Under the pieces are notes generated by a model, which saw only the letters and a program-made list of their open reading frames with translations, did no database searches and was not told where the DNA came from. A DNA stretch of 64,000 bases from Planococcus sp. MB-3u-03 (GTDB taxonomy: Bacteria > Bacillota > Bacilli > Bacillales_A > Planococcaceae): assembly GCF_002833405.1 (NCBI RefSeq), contig NZ_CP025135.1, positions 167,501 to 231,500 on the forward strand, given 5' to 3'. Position 1 is the stretch's first letter. Every line of letters begins with the position of its first letter. The translations under genes were made by a program, and so were the position numbers. This document shows positions 25,325-33,891 of this stretch, piece after piece.

Positions 25325-26726
25325 AATTTGATTTTTCGACAATAACTGGCTTGTTCAGTGAAACCGGCAAAGTGACCGTGACGATTGTGCCAGCATCTGG
25401 CGCGCTGTCGAGTTCGATCTGGCCGCCGTGGAGCTCGATGATTTCCTTGGCGATCGATAGTCCAAGTCCGGAGCCTTTTTGACCGCGGGTGCGGGCTTGG
25501 TCAGCGCGGTAAAAACGGTCGAAAGCGTGCATCGTTTCGTCTTCTGTCATGCCGATGCCGTGATCGCGCACCGTCACATGTACGTAGCCCTCACTTCGCG
25601 TAAGCGTTACATCGACCGCGCCGCCTTGTTCGCTGTATTTCACCGCGTTGGTCAACAAGTTTTCCCAGACGGTTTGAAGCAGCACCGCATTGCCTAGCGT
25701 ATAGGCTGGGGTGAGCTGTGCGGACAGCGCGAGTTCTTTGTCGTCGAACGCATAGCGCAAATGGCTGAGTGTGGCGTGCAATTGCTCGTGAAGTGCAACG
25801 GTCTCGAGCGCTTCAGGGGTTTCCTTGTCGACCGATGCCAAGGTCAATAATTGCGTCGTCAACAGCGATAGCCGCGCCGTCTCTTCGCGGATGATGTCCG
25901 CGTAGTGCTGCTTGTCGGAATCGCTAATGCCTGGTTTTTCTAACAAGCCGAGGTAGCTTTGAATCGTATGGAGCGGCGACTGGATGTCGTGGGAGACGTT
26001 ATGGACGAATTCCTTGCGCTTGACGGTCGATTGTTCAATGCGCGTACGCATCAACCGGAACTGGTCGGCTAGACGCCCAATTTCGTCTTTTCTGTCGATT
26101 GTGAGCGGCACGTCGAAGGTTTCTGTCGCCATTTTCTCGGTCGCTTCGGTCAATTTCGTAATCGGCTGAATCAACAAGCGCGCAATTAACAGCATGCCAA
26201 GAAAACTCAGCAATACAATCCCTACAGCCAAGCCGCCGAACAACAGATGGAGTTCCTGGAACAATAGCTCGATGTCGGGGCGCAGGAATAAAGCGTAAGG
26301 TTCGCCGCCGAGCGTCAACGGGACGCCGATGGAATTTTGCAGTTCATTGGCGAAAAAGCCGGTGACGAAAGTTTGGCGCGGAAAATCACGGATGCCGTTA
26401 AAAATATCTCCGCCGAGCACACGCTCCACGTCTTCTTGGGCGATCGTTTCATCACGGAATTCACCGCCGAAGCGTGAGATATCGCTACCATCGGTCAAAT
26501 ACAATTGATAGCCGGCGTCGCCGAGCACTTCGAGTGTGCTTTCTACTTGTCCAGGCGACAGGCTATTCAAATGGCCGGCAAACGATTCGGCGATCGCCAG
26601 GTTTTTATCGTTATTGTCTTCTTTCAAAAATTGGTGATACAGCGTGTTCATCGCGAAAAACGAAATGGCGCTGCTGATGAGCATGGTCAGGAACGTGAAC
26701 CAGATAAATTTGACGTACAAGCTCAT
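25323..26726 (-). CDS. hssS: Sensor histidine kinase, HssS-like
   Basis: 467 aa (S. aureus HssS about 457). Two membrane helices (residues about 7-28 and 160-186) enclose an extracytoplasmic sensor of about 130 residues; then HAMP (187-235), the phosphoacceptor H-box NVSHDIQSPL (His246), N-box WENLLTNAVKYS and G-boxes VRDHGIGM and GSGLGLSIAKEI. It overlaps the regulator by 4 bp (ATGA). Haem sensing is inferred from the HrtBA-like exporter next door and from HssR-like regulator sequence. The start codon ATG at 26726 is well supported by the overlap. Confidence 0.75.
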   Translation of the reverse strand: MSLYVKFIWFTFLTMLISSAISFFAMNTLYHQFLKEDNNDKNLAIAESFAGHLNSLSPGQVESTLEVLGDAGYQLYLTDGSDISRFGGEFRDETIAQEDVERVLGGDIFNGIRDFPRQTFVTGFFANELQNSIGVPLTLGGEPYALFLRPDIELLFQELHLLFGGLAVGIVLLSFLGMLLIARLLIQPITKLTEATEKMATETFDVPLTIDRKDEIGRLADQFRLMRTRIEQSTVKRKEFVHNVSHDIQSPLHTIQSYLGLLEKPGISDSDKQHYADIIREETARLSLLTTQLLTLASVDKETPEALETVALHEQLHATLSHLRYAFDDKELALSAQLTPAYTLGNAVLLQTVWENLLTNAVKYSEQGGAVDVTLTRSEGYVHVTVRDHGIGMTEDETMHAFDRFYRADQARTRGQKGSGLGLSIAKEIIELHGGQIELDSAPDAGTIVTVTLPVSLNKPVIVEKSN

Positions 26727-27397
26727 GAGTCGGCCTCCAGTTTATAGCCGACGCCGCGCACCGTGACGATCTTGACATCCGGTGCGAATGACTCAAGCCT
26801 CGTGCGCAGCCGTTTGATGTGGACGTTGATGGTCTGTTCGTCCCCTTGGAAATCGAGCCCCCACACGCTTTCAATGATGGCGTCTCGCGTAAACACATGG
26901 CGCGGTTTGGAGGCGAGCAAGGCGAGCAGTTCAAATTCTTTTAATGGAATGAACGACAAGCCGTTTGGCGAACGCAGTTCATAGCTTTTTAAGTCAATGG
27001 TCAACGACCCTATCGTAAGGGTATTGTTTTCGGGGTGGTCGTAGCGGCGCAAGATGGCTTTGACACGGAACAACAATTCCTTGGATTCAAACGGTTTGAC
27101 CAAATAATCATCGGATCCGGCGAGAAAGCCGCGTTCTTTGTCTTCGATATGGTGGCGCGCCGTCAGTAAAATGACCGGGATCTCAAAGTCTGTGCGTAGG
27201 CGTTCGGTTAATTCGAACCCGTCGATTCCGGGCATCATGACATCGACAATCGCGAGGTCTGCCGTCTGCTGTTCCAGACGCGCCAGTGCCTCTTCACCGT
27301 TTTCGGCGGATATCACTTCGTAGCCGTGTTGCCGGAGCTCCCCAGCGACAAACTGGAGCATATGTAAATCGTCGTCTACTGCGAGTATACGAATCAT
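26723..27397 (-). CDS. hssR: OmpR-family response regulator, HssR-like
   Basis: 224 aa, the same length as S. aureus HssR. Receiver domain with acidic pocket VDDD (residues 7-10), phosphorylated Asp52 in VDVMMPGIDGFEL and Lys in VKPFESKELLFRV; winged-helix domain with KEFELLALLASKPRHVFTRD and TINVHIKRLRTRL. These are very HssR-like. The start at 27397 (MIRILAVDDD) follows AGGAGGG. It is expected to bind the direct repeat before hrtB. Confidence 0.8.
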   Translation of the reverse strand: MIRILAVDDDLHMLQFVAGELRQHGYEVISAENGEEALARLEQQTADLAIVDVMMPGIDGFELTERLRTDFEIPVILLTARHHIEDKERGFLAGSDDYLVKPFESKELLFRVKAILRRYDHPENNTLTIGSLTIDLKSYELRSPNGLSFIPLKEFELLALLASKPRHVFTRDAIIESVWGLDFQGDEQTINVHIKRLRTRLESFAPDVKIVTVRGVGYKLEADS

Positions 27398-27542
27398 GTA
27401 AAACCCTCCTTGCCTATTAGTATAGGACATAGCGTGAAAAGACGTTAGATTTTCCTTTCATGGATGAAATTGGCTTGTATAATAGAAAGAAAACAACTGT
27501 AGCATCAACGATTGTGCTGCATGGGAATATGGGGCGTGGGCG

Positions 27543-28061
27543 ATGAGCGAGATTTTACGTCATAAAGAACAAGATTGTTTAGGCTGCAAGCTGGCAAACG
27601 GCGAGCTGCCGGTGTACATGGTGTATGAAAACGAGTGGGTCGCGTGTTTTTTGGACCACGATCCGTTCAACGAAGGGCATGTGCTCATTTTGCCGAAAGC
27701 CCATTACCGTTTTATTGACGATATGGACGATGAGACAGCACTTGCTATTTTAAAGGCTTCACAACTGATGAGCCGGGCCATCCGGGAACTTTACACGCCT
27801 TTTGGCATCACGCAGACGCAAAACGGCGGCGGGCCTGATGAATTGACGCATTTTCATTTGCATATCGTGCCAAGAGAGAAAAATCAGCCGTTCGCGAGTT
27901 TTTATACAGGAGATGAGTGGGACAACGAAGCGTTGAAGAACCGACTGGCCGATACGCGCATAAACTTGGCGGCGGCTATTGAAAAGCAGCTCTCGGGATT
28001 TCCCGGGGAAATAATGTGCAGCGAAGACGGAGGGGACGGTTATGCCAAAACGAATCGATGA
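27543..28061 (+). CDS. HIT-family protein (nucleotide hydrolase/transferase)
   Basis: 172 aa. It has the histidine triad HFHLHIVP (H-x-H-x-H) with the upstream KAHYRFIDD strand and an N-terminal C-x2-C (DCLGCKLA, residues 12-18), typical of HIT proteins that hydrolyse AMP derivatives or Ap4A. The C-terminal about 40 residues after the triad are longer than in minimal Hint proteins. It overlaps the next gene by 20 bp. Confidence 0.85.
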   Translation: MSEILRHKEQDCLGCKLANGELPVYMVYENEWVACFLDHDPFNEGHVLILPKAHYRFIDDMDDETALAILKASQLMSRAIRELYTPFGITQTQNGGGPDELTHFHLHIVPREKNQPFASFYTGDEWDNEALKNRLADTRINLAAAIEKQLSGFPGEIMCSEDGGDGYAKTNR

Positions 28062-28488
28062 ACAAGCGCTCCATCAACAATATTACGCAGAAATCCGCGA
28101 CAAAGTGGCGAGCGACCCGTATGCCCAGTCGCTCGGCATCCGCTTGACGAAATTCGAAGAGACGCTGGCCGAGGCGGAGCTAGTCGTGCAAGATCATATG
28201 GTCAATGCGTACGGAACTGCACACGGTGCGGTCATTTATGCACTCGCTGACCACGTCATGTCGGTTGCGAGCAATGCGCACGGCAAAGCGTCGGTCGGTT
28301 TGTCGACCAATGCCCAGTTCATCCAAGCAGCAAAACCGGGAGACCTGCTGACGGCGCGCGCAATCGAGACCAAGCGCAATTTCCGCGTCGGCTTCTACCG
28401 CGTCGACGTGCTGCGCGGAGACGAGATCATCGCGACGGTTGACGGGGTAGCGTACCGGAAAGACCAGTATTTCGTGGAAACGGAGTAA
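28042..28488 (+). CDS. PaaI-type hotdog thioesterase
   Basis: 148 aa. The hotdog core is recognisable: MVNAYGTAHGAVIYALAD (HGA-helix with catalytic Asp) followed by VGLSTNAQFIQAAKPGDLLTA. PaaI-family enzymes hydrolyse acyl-CoA, classically phenylacetyl-CoA derivatives. No phenylacetate genes are near, so the substrate is open. The ATG lies within the end of the HIT gene, after GGAGGGG. Confidence 0.85.
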   Translation: MPKRIDEQALHQQYYAEIRDKVASDPYAQSLGIRLTKFEETLAEAELVVQDHMVNAYGTAHGAVIYALADHVMSVASNAHGKASVGLSTNAQFIQAAKPGDLLTARAIETKRNFRVGFYRVDVLRGDEIIATVDGVAYRKDQYFVETE

Positions 28489-28520
28489 TGGAAAGCTGTT
28501 ATTCTAAGGAGGCAAATGAT

Positions 28521-28889
28521 ATGAATGAAATTACAGAGTACTTGGCGCAGATTGACGACACGGATCACCGCGACCGGATCGAAGAAGTATTGAAATGGGT
28601 CATGGCAACCTATCCTCAGCTCGCCCCGCGGGTTGCGTGGAATCAACCGATGTTCACCGATCACGGCACCTTTATCATCGCGTTCAGCACCGCGAAAAAA
28701 CACATGGCGGTGGCGCCTGAAAAAGCAGCGATCGACCGCTTTGAGGAGGACATTGAAGCAGGCGGCCATTCGATCACGAAGCAATTGATCCGCATGAGCT
28801 GGAACCGGCCCGTCGATTACGCATTGCTTGGCAAATTGATCGAATTCAATATTGAAGACAAAGCGGGTTATGAGAAGTTTTGGCGGTAA
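28521..28889 (+). CDS. DUF1801-family protein (YdhG/iron-chaperone-like)
   Basis: 122 aa, starting at 28521 after AAGGAGG. It has the DUF1801 pattern: EYLAQIDDTDHRDRIEEVLKW, then APRVAWNQPMFTDHGTFIIAFS and HMAVAPEKAAIDRFEED. Some members bind iron in the manner of frataxin, but function is generally unproven. It is the last of three closely spaced genes. Confidence 0.78.
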   Translation: MNEITEYLAQIDDTDHRDRIEEVLKWVMATYPQLAPRVAWNQPMFTDHGTFIIAFSTAKKHMAVAPEKAAIDRFEEDIEAGGHSITKQLIRMSWNRPVDYALLGKLIEFNIEDKAGYEKFWR

Positions 28890-28953
28890 ATGAAACTATT
28901 TCGTAACGAGAGGGTTTGGGGTTTCCTTCTCATGATCCGATTTAATGCAATGA

Positions 28954-28985
28954 AAAAAGGAAGAGACCGCGGTCTCTTCCTTTTG
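28954..28985. terminator. Bidirectional terminator between converging genes
   Basis: Near-perfect palindrome AAAAGGAAGAGACC / GGTCTCTTCCTTTT with T/A tails on both sides, between the plus gene ending at 28889 and the minus gene ending at 28986. Confidence 0.9.
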
Positions 28986-29987
28986 TTATGAAGCCGTATT
29001 GACGGCAAGCGGTGCTGCTGCCGGCTTGCCAAAATAATAGCCTTGGAATAATTCGTAGCCTTGTGCTTTCAGCCATAGGAAATCTTCTTCGGTTTCGATG
29101 CCTTCTGCAAGCGGCGTCGAGCCGACTGCCTGGGCTTTTTCAAGGAAGCTTTGTGCCACTTGCTGCTTTTCAACGTCTTGAGAAACGCCAAACACGTATT
29201 TCATATCGAGTTTCATGAAATGCGGCTTTAATTCGCCGAGCACTTCGGCGGTGCTATAGCCTTCGCCGACATCATCGAGTGCATATTGGAAGCCTCTCGA
29301 TTTGTAATAGCCAAGGATGCGCTTCAAATGTTCGAGGTCATCGACTTTCTCGGATTCGACAACTTCGAACACCAATTGGTTCGGGTCGACGCCTGTTTGG
29401 TGGGCGAGGTCGATGGTCGAACGCAGGCAAAATTCCGGCGAGTAAATCGACGTCGGAATGAAATTAATAAATGCTTTTTCACCGGACAATTGGCCAGCCG
29501 CCCGAACAGCGGTCATCCGGCAGACGCGGTCAAGCGCGTACAAGCGGCCACGGCTTTTCGCCGCAGGGAAGATCGTATTCGGATAAATGACCTGGCCGTC
29601 AGCGTCGTGGAACCGTGCGAGCATTTCATAGGCGAAGACATTGCGGTCTTGGTCGACGATCGGCTGGAAATGGGATACGATGCGTTCATTCTGGATGACT
29701 TCATCGATCCACTCCATATCGAATACTTGGTGCATATCGGTGATCGGCTGGTAACTCTCCTGGTTGATGCGGAATTCAGCCAACTCAGTTTCCAGCAAGT
29801 CTTCGCAAAAACTCAAAAATTCGCGTGCGCCGAACTCGCCCATACGCAGCCGGCTGTCTTTCAAAGAGACGTCCAAGCCTTGGCGCTCTAGATGATTTAT
29901 GGCAATGGGAATAATGGAATGGTTTAATTCACCGCTTAGGCGAATATCAAATGTCAGTATCGAGACAGAACAATTATTGCAGTTCAA
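28986..29987 (-). CDS. EAL-domain cyclic-di-GMP phosphodiesterase
   Basis: 333 aa. The EAL domain spans about residues 90-320, with the catalytic set apparently kept: YEMLAR (for EAL), AFINFIP (Asn), FEVVESE (Glu), ALDDVGEGYS (two Asp), MKLDMKY (Lys), EGIETEED (Glu) and QGYYFGKP (Gln), so it is likely active. The N-terminal about 85 residues are unassigned and start with C-x2-C (MNCNNC). The start is TTG at 29987 after AAGGGGAG; the overlapping ATG is out of frame. A PilZ receptor is encoded 7 kb away. Confidence 0.85.
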   Translation of the reverse strand: MNCNNCSVSILTFDIRLSGELNHSIIPIAINHLERQGLDVSLKDSRLRMGEFGAREFLSFCEDLLETELAEFRINQESYQPITDMHQVFDMEWIDEVIQNERIVSHFQPIVDQDRNVFAYEMLARFHDADGQVIYPNTIFPAAKSRGRLYALDRVCRMTAVRAAGQLSGEKAFINFIPTSIYSPEFCLRSTIDLAHQTGVDPNQLVFEVVESEKVDDLEHLKRILGYYKSRGFQYALDDVGEGYSTAEVLGELKPHFMKLDMKYVFGVSQDVEKQQVAQSFLEKAQAVGSTPLAEGIETEEDFLWLKAQGYELFQGYYFGKPAAAPLAVNTAS

Positions 29988-30204
29988 ACATGCTCCCCTT
30001 AAATTTGTGGTAATTAAAGTATATCGGATGTGACTTAATTCACAAGAAGTATTTACAAGATTAGCTTTTAAGGCATAAAAGGCAAAGTATATACCAAAAA
30101 TGGTTAGCTTTATGATATGACTTTATTGCTGCAAGTCGGAAGCTTTGCCTAGCTTCCTATGAAAACGCTAAAATGGGACTATTAACTTTTCGGGAGGCGA
30201 TAGG

Positions 30205-30666
30205 ATGAACGAAGAAATAATGTTTCGGCACTGGAAAACCTGGCGTGGCATGATCATCAAGCTGCTGGATAAGATGAGTGAAGAGGAAGCGGACCAAATG
30301 CCGACGCCGTTCCGCAACTCGATTCGTTGGAATGCGGGGCATCTGGCCACGGGAATCGATAGTTTCGTCTCGAAATCACTCGGCACATCCCCGTTTTTGC
30401 CGGAACGCTATAAAGAATTATTCGCCAGCGGCACATCCCCGCAAAACTGGGAAGGCGAAGTGCCGTCATTAGAAGAACTCAAGCAAGTGCTGCGCGACCA
30501 GCCCGACCAAATCGAACATGTGACTGCCGGCAAGCTCGACAGCAAATTGCTCGAGCCATTTCTCGGAATGGAGACGCTGGGGGAAGTCTTGGCGTTCATG
30601 ATTTCCCATGATGCGCTTCATCTTGGAACGATGAGCGCTATCCGCAAAACGATCAAAATTCAATAA
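30205..30666 (+). CDS. DinB-family protein
   Basis: 153 aa. It is a four-helix-bundle DinB/YfiT-type protein: FRHWKTWRGMIIKLLDKMSE, IRWNAGHLATGIDSFVSKSL and FMISHDALHLGTMSAIRKT, which supply the His residues that usually bind one metal ion. Family members include thiol-dependent and DNA-damage-induced proteins; the reaction here is unknown. GGGAGGCG precedes the ATG. It is monocistronic with a terminator. Confidence 0.8.
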   Translation: MNEEIMFRHWKTWRGMIIKLLDKMSEEEADQMPTPFRNSIRWNAGHLATGIDSFVSKSLGTSPFLPERYKELFASGTSPQNWEGEVPSLEELKQVLRDQPDQIEHVTAGKLDSKLLEPFLGMETLGEVLAFMISHDALHLGTMSAIRKTIKIQ

Positions 30667-30674
30667 CTAGACAT

Positions 30675-30708
30675 AAGCCCCGCCTGAAACTGCAGGTGGG
30701 GCTTTGTT
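30675..30708 (+). terminator. Terminator after the dinB-like gene
   Basis: AAGCCCCGCCTG / CAGGTGGGGCTT stem followed by a short T-rich tail (TGTT). Confidence 0.75.
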
Positions 30709-30809
30709 ACAGGAGTATGACATTGTCATTTCTGTGGTCATATCGGCGTGCCGGCCCTTATACAAAATGGTATACTGAAAGCAATTCATTAGAAAAGGTG
30801 GCAGACGGA

Positions 30810-31640
30810 ATGTCTTCATTTACGGAGTTTTGCGGATATATCACAGCGAGCCCGCGTACGCTCGCTGAACAAGTAGTGGACCGGGTGCTTGCGAAAATCG
30901 ACCAGGACATCCCGGCAGAGGAACACTTACGCGCGGTGGAAATGTACGAAGAATTGCTTGGCTATCTCGGCGAGACCATCGGCAATGAAGCCGACCTTGA
31001 GGTGCCGGATGCACTCATCGAGTGGAGCAAGCAAAATGCAGAAATGCAAGTATCTTCCGGCGGCAAGATTTCGGAGATCGTCGTGCGTTATCCACCGACG
31101 CGCGTCGTCATGGCGGAATTGTTCACGGAACTGAGCGTCAAATCAGGGCTCAGCCTGGAAGAGAATGCGCTGGTCATCAAACGCATCAACACCTTGCTCG
31201 ATGTCAGCCTGAACGAAACCTTCTTTGCGTTTGAACGACTTCAGGAAAAATACGAAGCGGAAATGCAAAGCGAGATGATTGCGCTGTCAGCACCGATCGT
31301 TCCAGTTGCGGACGATGTCGTCGTCTTGCCTTTGATCGGCTATCTCGATAGCTACCGGGTCAACCACATTTTGACGAATGTCATCCCGCACATTGCGGAA
31401 ATGGATGTGTATCATGTCATCACGGATTTCTCGGGTGTTTTGAAGATTGACGACCAGACCGCAGAAGCGATCCATCATATCGGCAGCACGCTCAGCTTGA
31501 TGGGTATCCACGTCGTCGTGGCAGGGCTGCGTCCGGACTTGGTGCAAACCATTGTCCATTCGGGCATTCAATTAGCATCCGCGGATGCCTATGCGACCGT
31601 CAAGCAAGCACTGGAAAGCTTGGAGAAAATCGAATCGTAA
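30810..31640 (+). CDS. RsbR-family stressosome protein
   Basis: 276 aa (B. subtilis RsbRA 274). An N-terminal non-haem-globin-like helical sensor domain (about residues 1-140) is joined by a helix (FERLQEKYEAEMQSEMIAL) to a C-terminal STAS domain (about 150-270) with VVVLPLIGYLDSYR and VITDFSGVLKIDDQT. RsbR proteins with RsbS/RsbT form the stressosome that activates sigma-B. The usual I-D-I-T-G-V reads TDFSGV here. The start at 30810 follows AAAGGTGG. No rsbS/rsbT is adjacent, so it is a lone paralog. Confidence 0.82.
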   Translation: MSSFTEFCGYITASPRTLAEQVVDRVLAKIDQDIPAEEHLRAVEMYEELLGYLGETIGNEADLEVPDALIEWSKQNAEMQVSSGGKISEIVVRYPPTRVVMAELFTELSVKSGLSLEENALVIKRINTLLDVSLNETFFAFERLQEKYEAEMQSEMIALSAPIVPVADDVVVLPLIGYLDSYRVNHILTNVIPHIAEMDVYHVITDFSGVLKIDDQTAEAIHHIGSTLSLMGIHVVVAGLRPDLVQTIVHSGIQLASADAYATVKQALESLEKIES

Positions 31641-31649
31641 TAAATTAGG

Positions 31650-31681
31650 AAACCGGGCCTCAAATGGGTCCGGTTTTTTTA
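31650..31681 (+). terminator. Terminator after the rsbR paralog
   Basis: AAACCGGGCC-TCAAAT-GGGTCCGGTTTTTTT. Confidence 0.85.
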
Positions 31682-31851
31682 TGCCGTCCTGTAAAGATAA
31701 GTGGTTAAAAGCCGATAATTATAAATGGATGATATTAATTCACCGCCAAGGATGAACAAACAAATGATACACTGCTAGATAAAGGGGGGGCGTTTATAAG
31801 TCCCTTGACGTGGCATTGCGCAAACTGAAAGCTTTTTAGGGAAGGAAGTTA

Positions 31852-32301
31852 ATGATGAAAATTCACACCGAACAATTCGGCGAACTTGAACTCGAAGACA
31901 ATCGTTTGCTCACATTCGAGCGCGGCATCCCGGGATTTGAAGAGGAGACGAAATTCGTCTTACTTCCGGCAGACCCATCAGGCGATTCGCCATTCTTTTT
32001 CCTCCAGTCAACGGAACATACGGCAATCAGCTTCTTCATGGCGGATCCGTTCGTTTTTTTGCCGGACTATGAAGTGAAGTTGGATGACGCTCTTAGCGGA
32101 CAATTGAAGCTGGAAGACTCGTCCGATGCGATCGTCTTGGTGACGGTCACGCCGAACAAACAAATCGGGGACGCGACAGCGAACTTAAAAGCACCAGTCG
32201 TCATTAATAATAAACAACAACTCGGCAAACAGATCGTCCTTAACAACTTGAACTACCAAGTGAAACATCCGCTGTTCCAACAAGCGGCAAGGCAGGTGTA
32301 A
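31852..32301 (+). CDS. fliW: Flagellar assembly factor FliW
   Basis: 149 aa, standard length. Conserved segments: FGELELEDNRLLTFERGIPG, FFFLQSTEHTAISFFMADP and TVTPNKQIGDATANLKAPVVI. FliW binds and inhibits CsrA; flagellin displaces it, coupling hag translation to export. csrA follows 3 bp after the stop and hag is the next gene, as in B. subtilis. The second Met (31855) is an equally good start. Confidence 0.93.
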   Translation: MMKIHTEQFGELELEDNRLLTFERGIPGFEEETKFVLLPADPSGDSPFFFLQSTEHTAISFFMADPFVFLPDYEVKLDDALSGQLKLEDSSDAIVLVTVTPNKQIGDATANLKAPVVINNKQQLGKQIVLNNLNYQVKHPLFQQAARQV

Positions 32302-32304
32302 GCG

Positions 32305-32526
32305 ATGCTCGTACTCGGACGCAAAGTCGGCGAATCAATCGTCATCGACGACAACATCGAAATCACGGTCACTTCCATCGAAGGCGACCTCATCAAACTG
32401 GGGATTTCCGCACCGAAGGAAATTCCGATCCACCGGAAAGAGATTTATTTGGAGATTCAGGAAGAGAACAAGAACGCGGTGTCGAATGTGATTGATATTA
32501 GTGATTTCTTGAAAATGAAAAAATAA
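32305..32526 (+). CDS. csrA: Carbon storage regulator CsrA
   Basis: 73 aa, almost identical in layout to Bacillus Csr[21 protein letters not shown] at the N-terminus and [20 protein letters not shown], including the RNA-binding Arg-6 and the 44-region RKE. The dimer binds GGA motifs in mRNA, here most likely the hag leader, where two sites are visible. It is translated together with fliW. Confidence 0.95.
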   Translation: MLVLGRKVGESIVIDDNIEITVTSIEGDLIKLGISAPKEIPIHRKEIYLEIQEENKNAVSNVIDISDFLKMKK

Positions 32527-32571
32527 AACCTGGAGCGGGCTCTAAATTGAGCTTGCTTCAGGTTTTTTTTG
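32526..32571 (+). terminator. Terminator after csrA
   Basis: AACCTGGAGC...GAGC..GCTTCAGGTT imperfect stem with a T8 tail. It separates fliW-csrA from hag. Confidence 0.82.
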
Positions 32572-32642
32572 CTTTATTTCTAAAGTTCACGTACTAAGAT
32601 TAATCGATTTCAAAAAGTTTTTAGAATTTTTTTCAAAAAAGC

Positions 32643-32669
32643 TAAACATTTTAAAACGCCTACCGATAA
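32643..32669 (+). promoter_or_regulatory. Sigma-D promoter of hag
   Basis: TAAA (32643-32646), 15-bp spacer, ACCGATAA (32662-32669), close to the sigma-D consensus TAAA-N15-GCCGATAT. It lies 75 bp before hag. Confidence 0.85.
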
Positions 32670-32684
32670 ATAGAGTGTAAGGCA

Positions 32685-32736
32685 GTCCAAACGGATTTGG
32701 ACGCTTGCAAAAAACAAAAAAACATTACACGGAGGT
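32685..32736 (+). promoter_or_regulatory. Two CsrA-binding sites in the hag leader
   Basis: Site 1: hairpin GTCCAAA-CGGA-TTTGGAC (32685-32702) presenting GGA in the loop. Site 2: ACACGGAGG (32727-32735), the hag Shine-Dalgarno itself. The layout equals the known BS1/BS2 pair of B. subtilis hag. Confidence 0.8.
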
Positions 32737-32744
32737 AATACACA

Positions 32745-33602
32745 ATGATTATCAATCACAACATCGCAGCACTTAACACGCACCGCCAAATGGGCTCAGC
32801 TCAAAGCGCACAAATGAACAGCATGGAGAAATTGTCTTCAGGTCTTCGCATCAACAGCGCGAAAGATGATGCAGCTGGACTTTCAATCTCTGAGAAAATG
32901 CGCGGACAGATTCGTGGGTTGGAACAGGGATCACGTAACGCTCAAGATGGAGTTTCAATGTTGCAAACTGCAGAAGGCGCATTGAACGAAACTCATGATA
33001 TTCTTCAACGCATGCGTGAGCTAGCAGTACAAGCATCGAATGATACAAATACTACTGAAGACCGTGAAGCAATTCAAAATGAAGCCAATCAATTAGCAAA
33101 AGACGTCAACCGTATTGCTAAAGATACCCAGTTTAATGGTCAAGACCTCTTAACTGGTATAGGCGGTCCAGCTGGAGATGGTGACTTTACTTTCCAGGTC
33201 GGAGCTAACCAAGATCAACAAATCACTGTTACTTTTGCGGACATGACGGGAGCTACTGGTCTATCAATTGCTACAGACGACACTGAAGCGGCAGCAGCAA
33301 TTGATATTTCTTCAACTTCTGCAGTGGCAACAGTAGCTATTACAACTATCAATGATGCAATTAAAGCAGTTTCCGCTGAACGTTCTAACATTGGTGCAAA
33401 CCAAAACCGTTTAGAATACGCAACTAATAACTTGAACACATCGGCTGAAAACCTGACAGCAGCGGAATCACGTATCCGCGACGTTGATATGGCAAAAGAA
33501 ATGATGGAACAAACAAAGAACTCGATTCTTGCACAAGCTTCACAAGCAATGCTAACGCAAGCAAATCAAGCTCCGCAGCAAGTTCTTCAATTGCTACGTT
33601 AA
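32745..33602 (+). CDS. hag: Flagellin
   Basis: 285 aa. The conserved N-terminal D0/D1 region ([40 protein letters not shown]) and C-terminal region ([40 protein letters not shown]) are intact, with a short variable middle (about residues 135-205) rich in Ala, Thr and Asp. CGGAGG precedes the ATG. It is controlled by a sigma-D promoter and CsrA sites. The middle is more AT-rich than neighbouring genes, as often in recombining flagellins. Without the missing basal-body genes it could not be exported through a flagellar system encoded here. Confidence 0.95.
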   Translation: MIINHNIAALNTHRQMGSAQSAQMNSMEKLSSGLRINSAKDDAAGLSISEKMRGQIRGLEQGSRNAQDGVSMLQTAEGALNETHDILQRMRELAVQASNDTNTTEDREAIQNEANQLAKDVNRIAKDTQFNGQDLLTGIGGPAGDGDFTFQVGANQDQQITVTFADMTGATGLSIATDDTEAAAAIDISSTSAVATVAITTINDAIKAVSAERSNIGANQNRLEYATNNLNTSAENLTAAESRIRDVDMAKEMMEQTKNSILAQASQAMLTQANQAPQQVLQLLR

Positions 33603-33614
33603 TTTTAACAATAT

Positions 33615-33646
33615 GAAAAGGAGCCTGATTCTAGGCTCCTTTTTTA
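33615..33646 (+). terminator. Terminator of hag
   Basis: AAAAGGAGCCT-GATTCT-AGGCTCCTTTT with a T run. Confidence 0.9.
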
Positions 33647-33673
33647 TTAAGAATAGTTTGGAGGTAATCAAAC

Positions 33674-33835
33674 ATGCAAATTATTGAAAGATATCAAAAG
33701 GAGATTGAAGGGGAATGGTTTGAGATTACGGTTGAACACCATTTAAATCATGATTTTCCATATCATGCGGTAAGTACGCCTTTGAATATAAGCGGCAGCG
33801 GAAAAACTGTGAAGGCGCAGTTAAAATTGAACTGA
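33674..33835 (+). CDS. Small protein of unknown function in the flagellar region
   Basis: 53 aa, starting 9 bases after GGAGG. It reads MQIIERYQKEIEGEWFEITV and then a His/Pro-containing stretch (HHLNHDFPYHAV) and a basic end (KTVKAQLKLN). No signal peptide or membrane segment. I do not recognise the family. The strong RBS and location between hag and a YjfB-type motility gene suggest a real gene, but coding status is inferred. Confidence 0.55.
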   Translation: MQIIERYQKEIEGEWFEITVEHHLNHDFPYHAVSTPLNISGSGKTVKAQLKLN

Positions 33836-33891
33836 AACTTAACCGTTAAATTGATACAATCTTTCTTCAAATAATTCTGTGAGGTGCTTAT

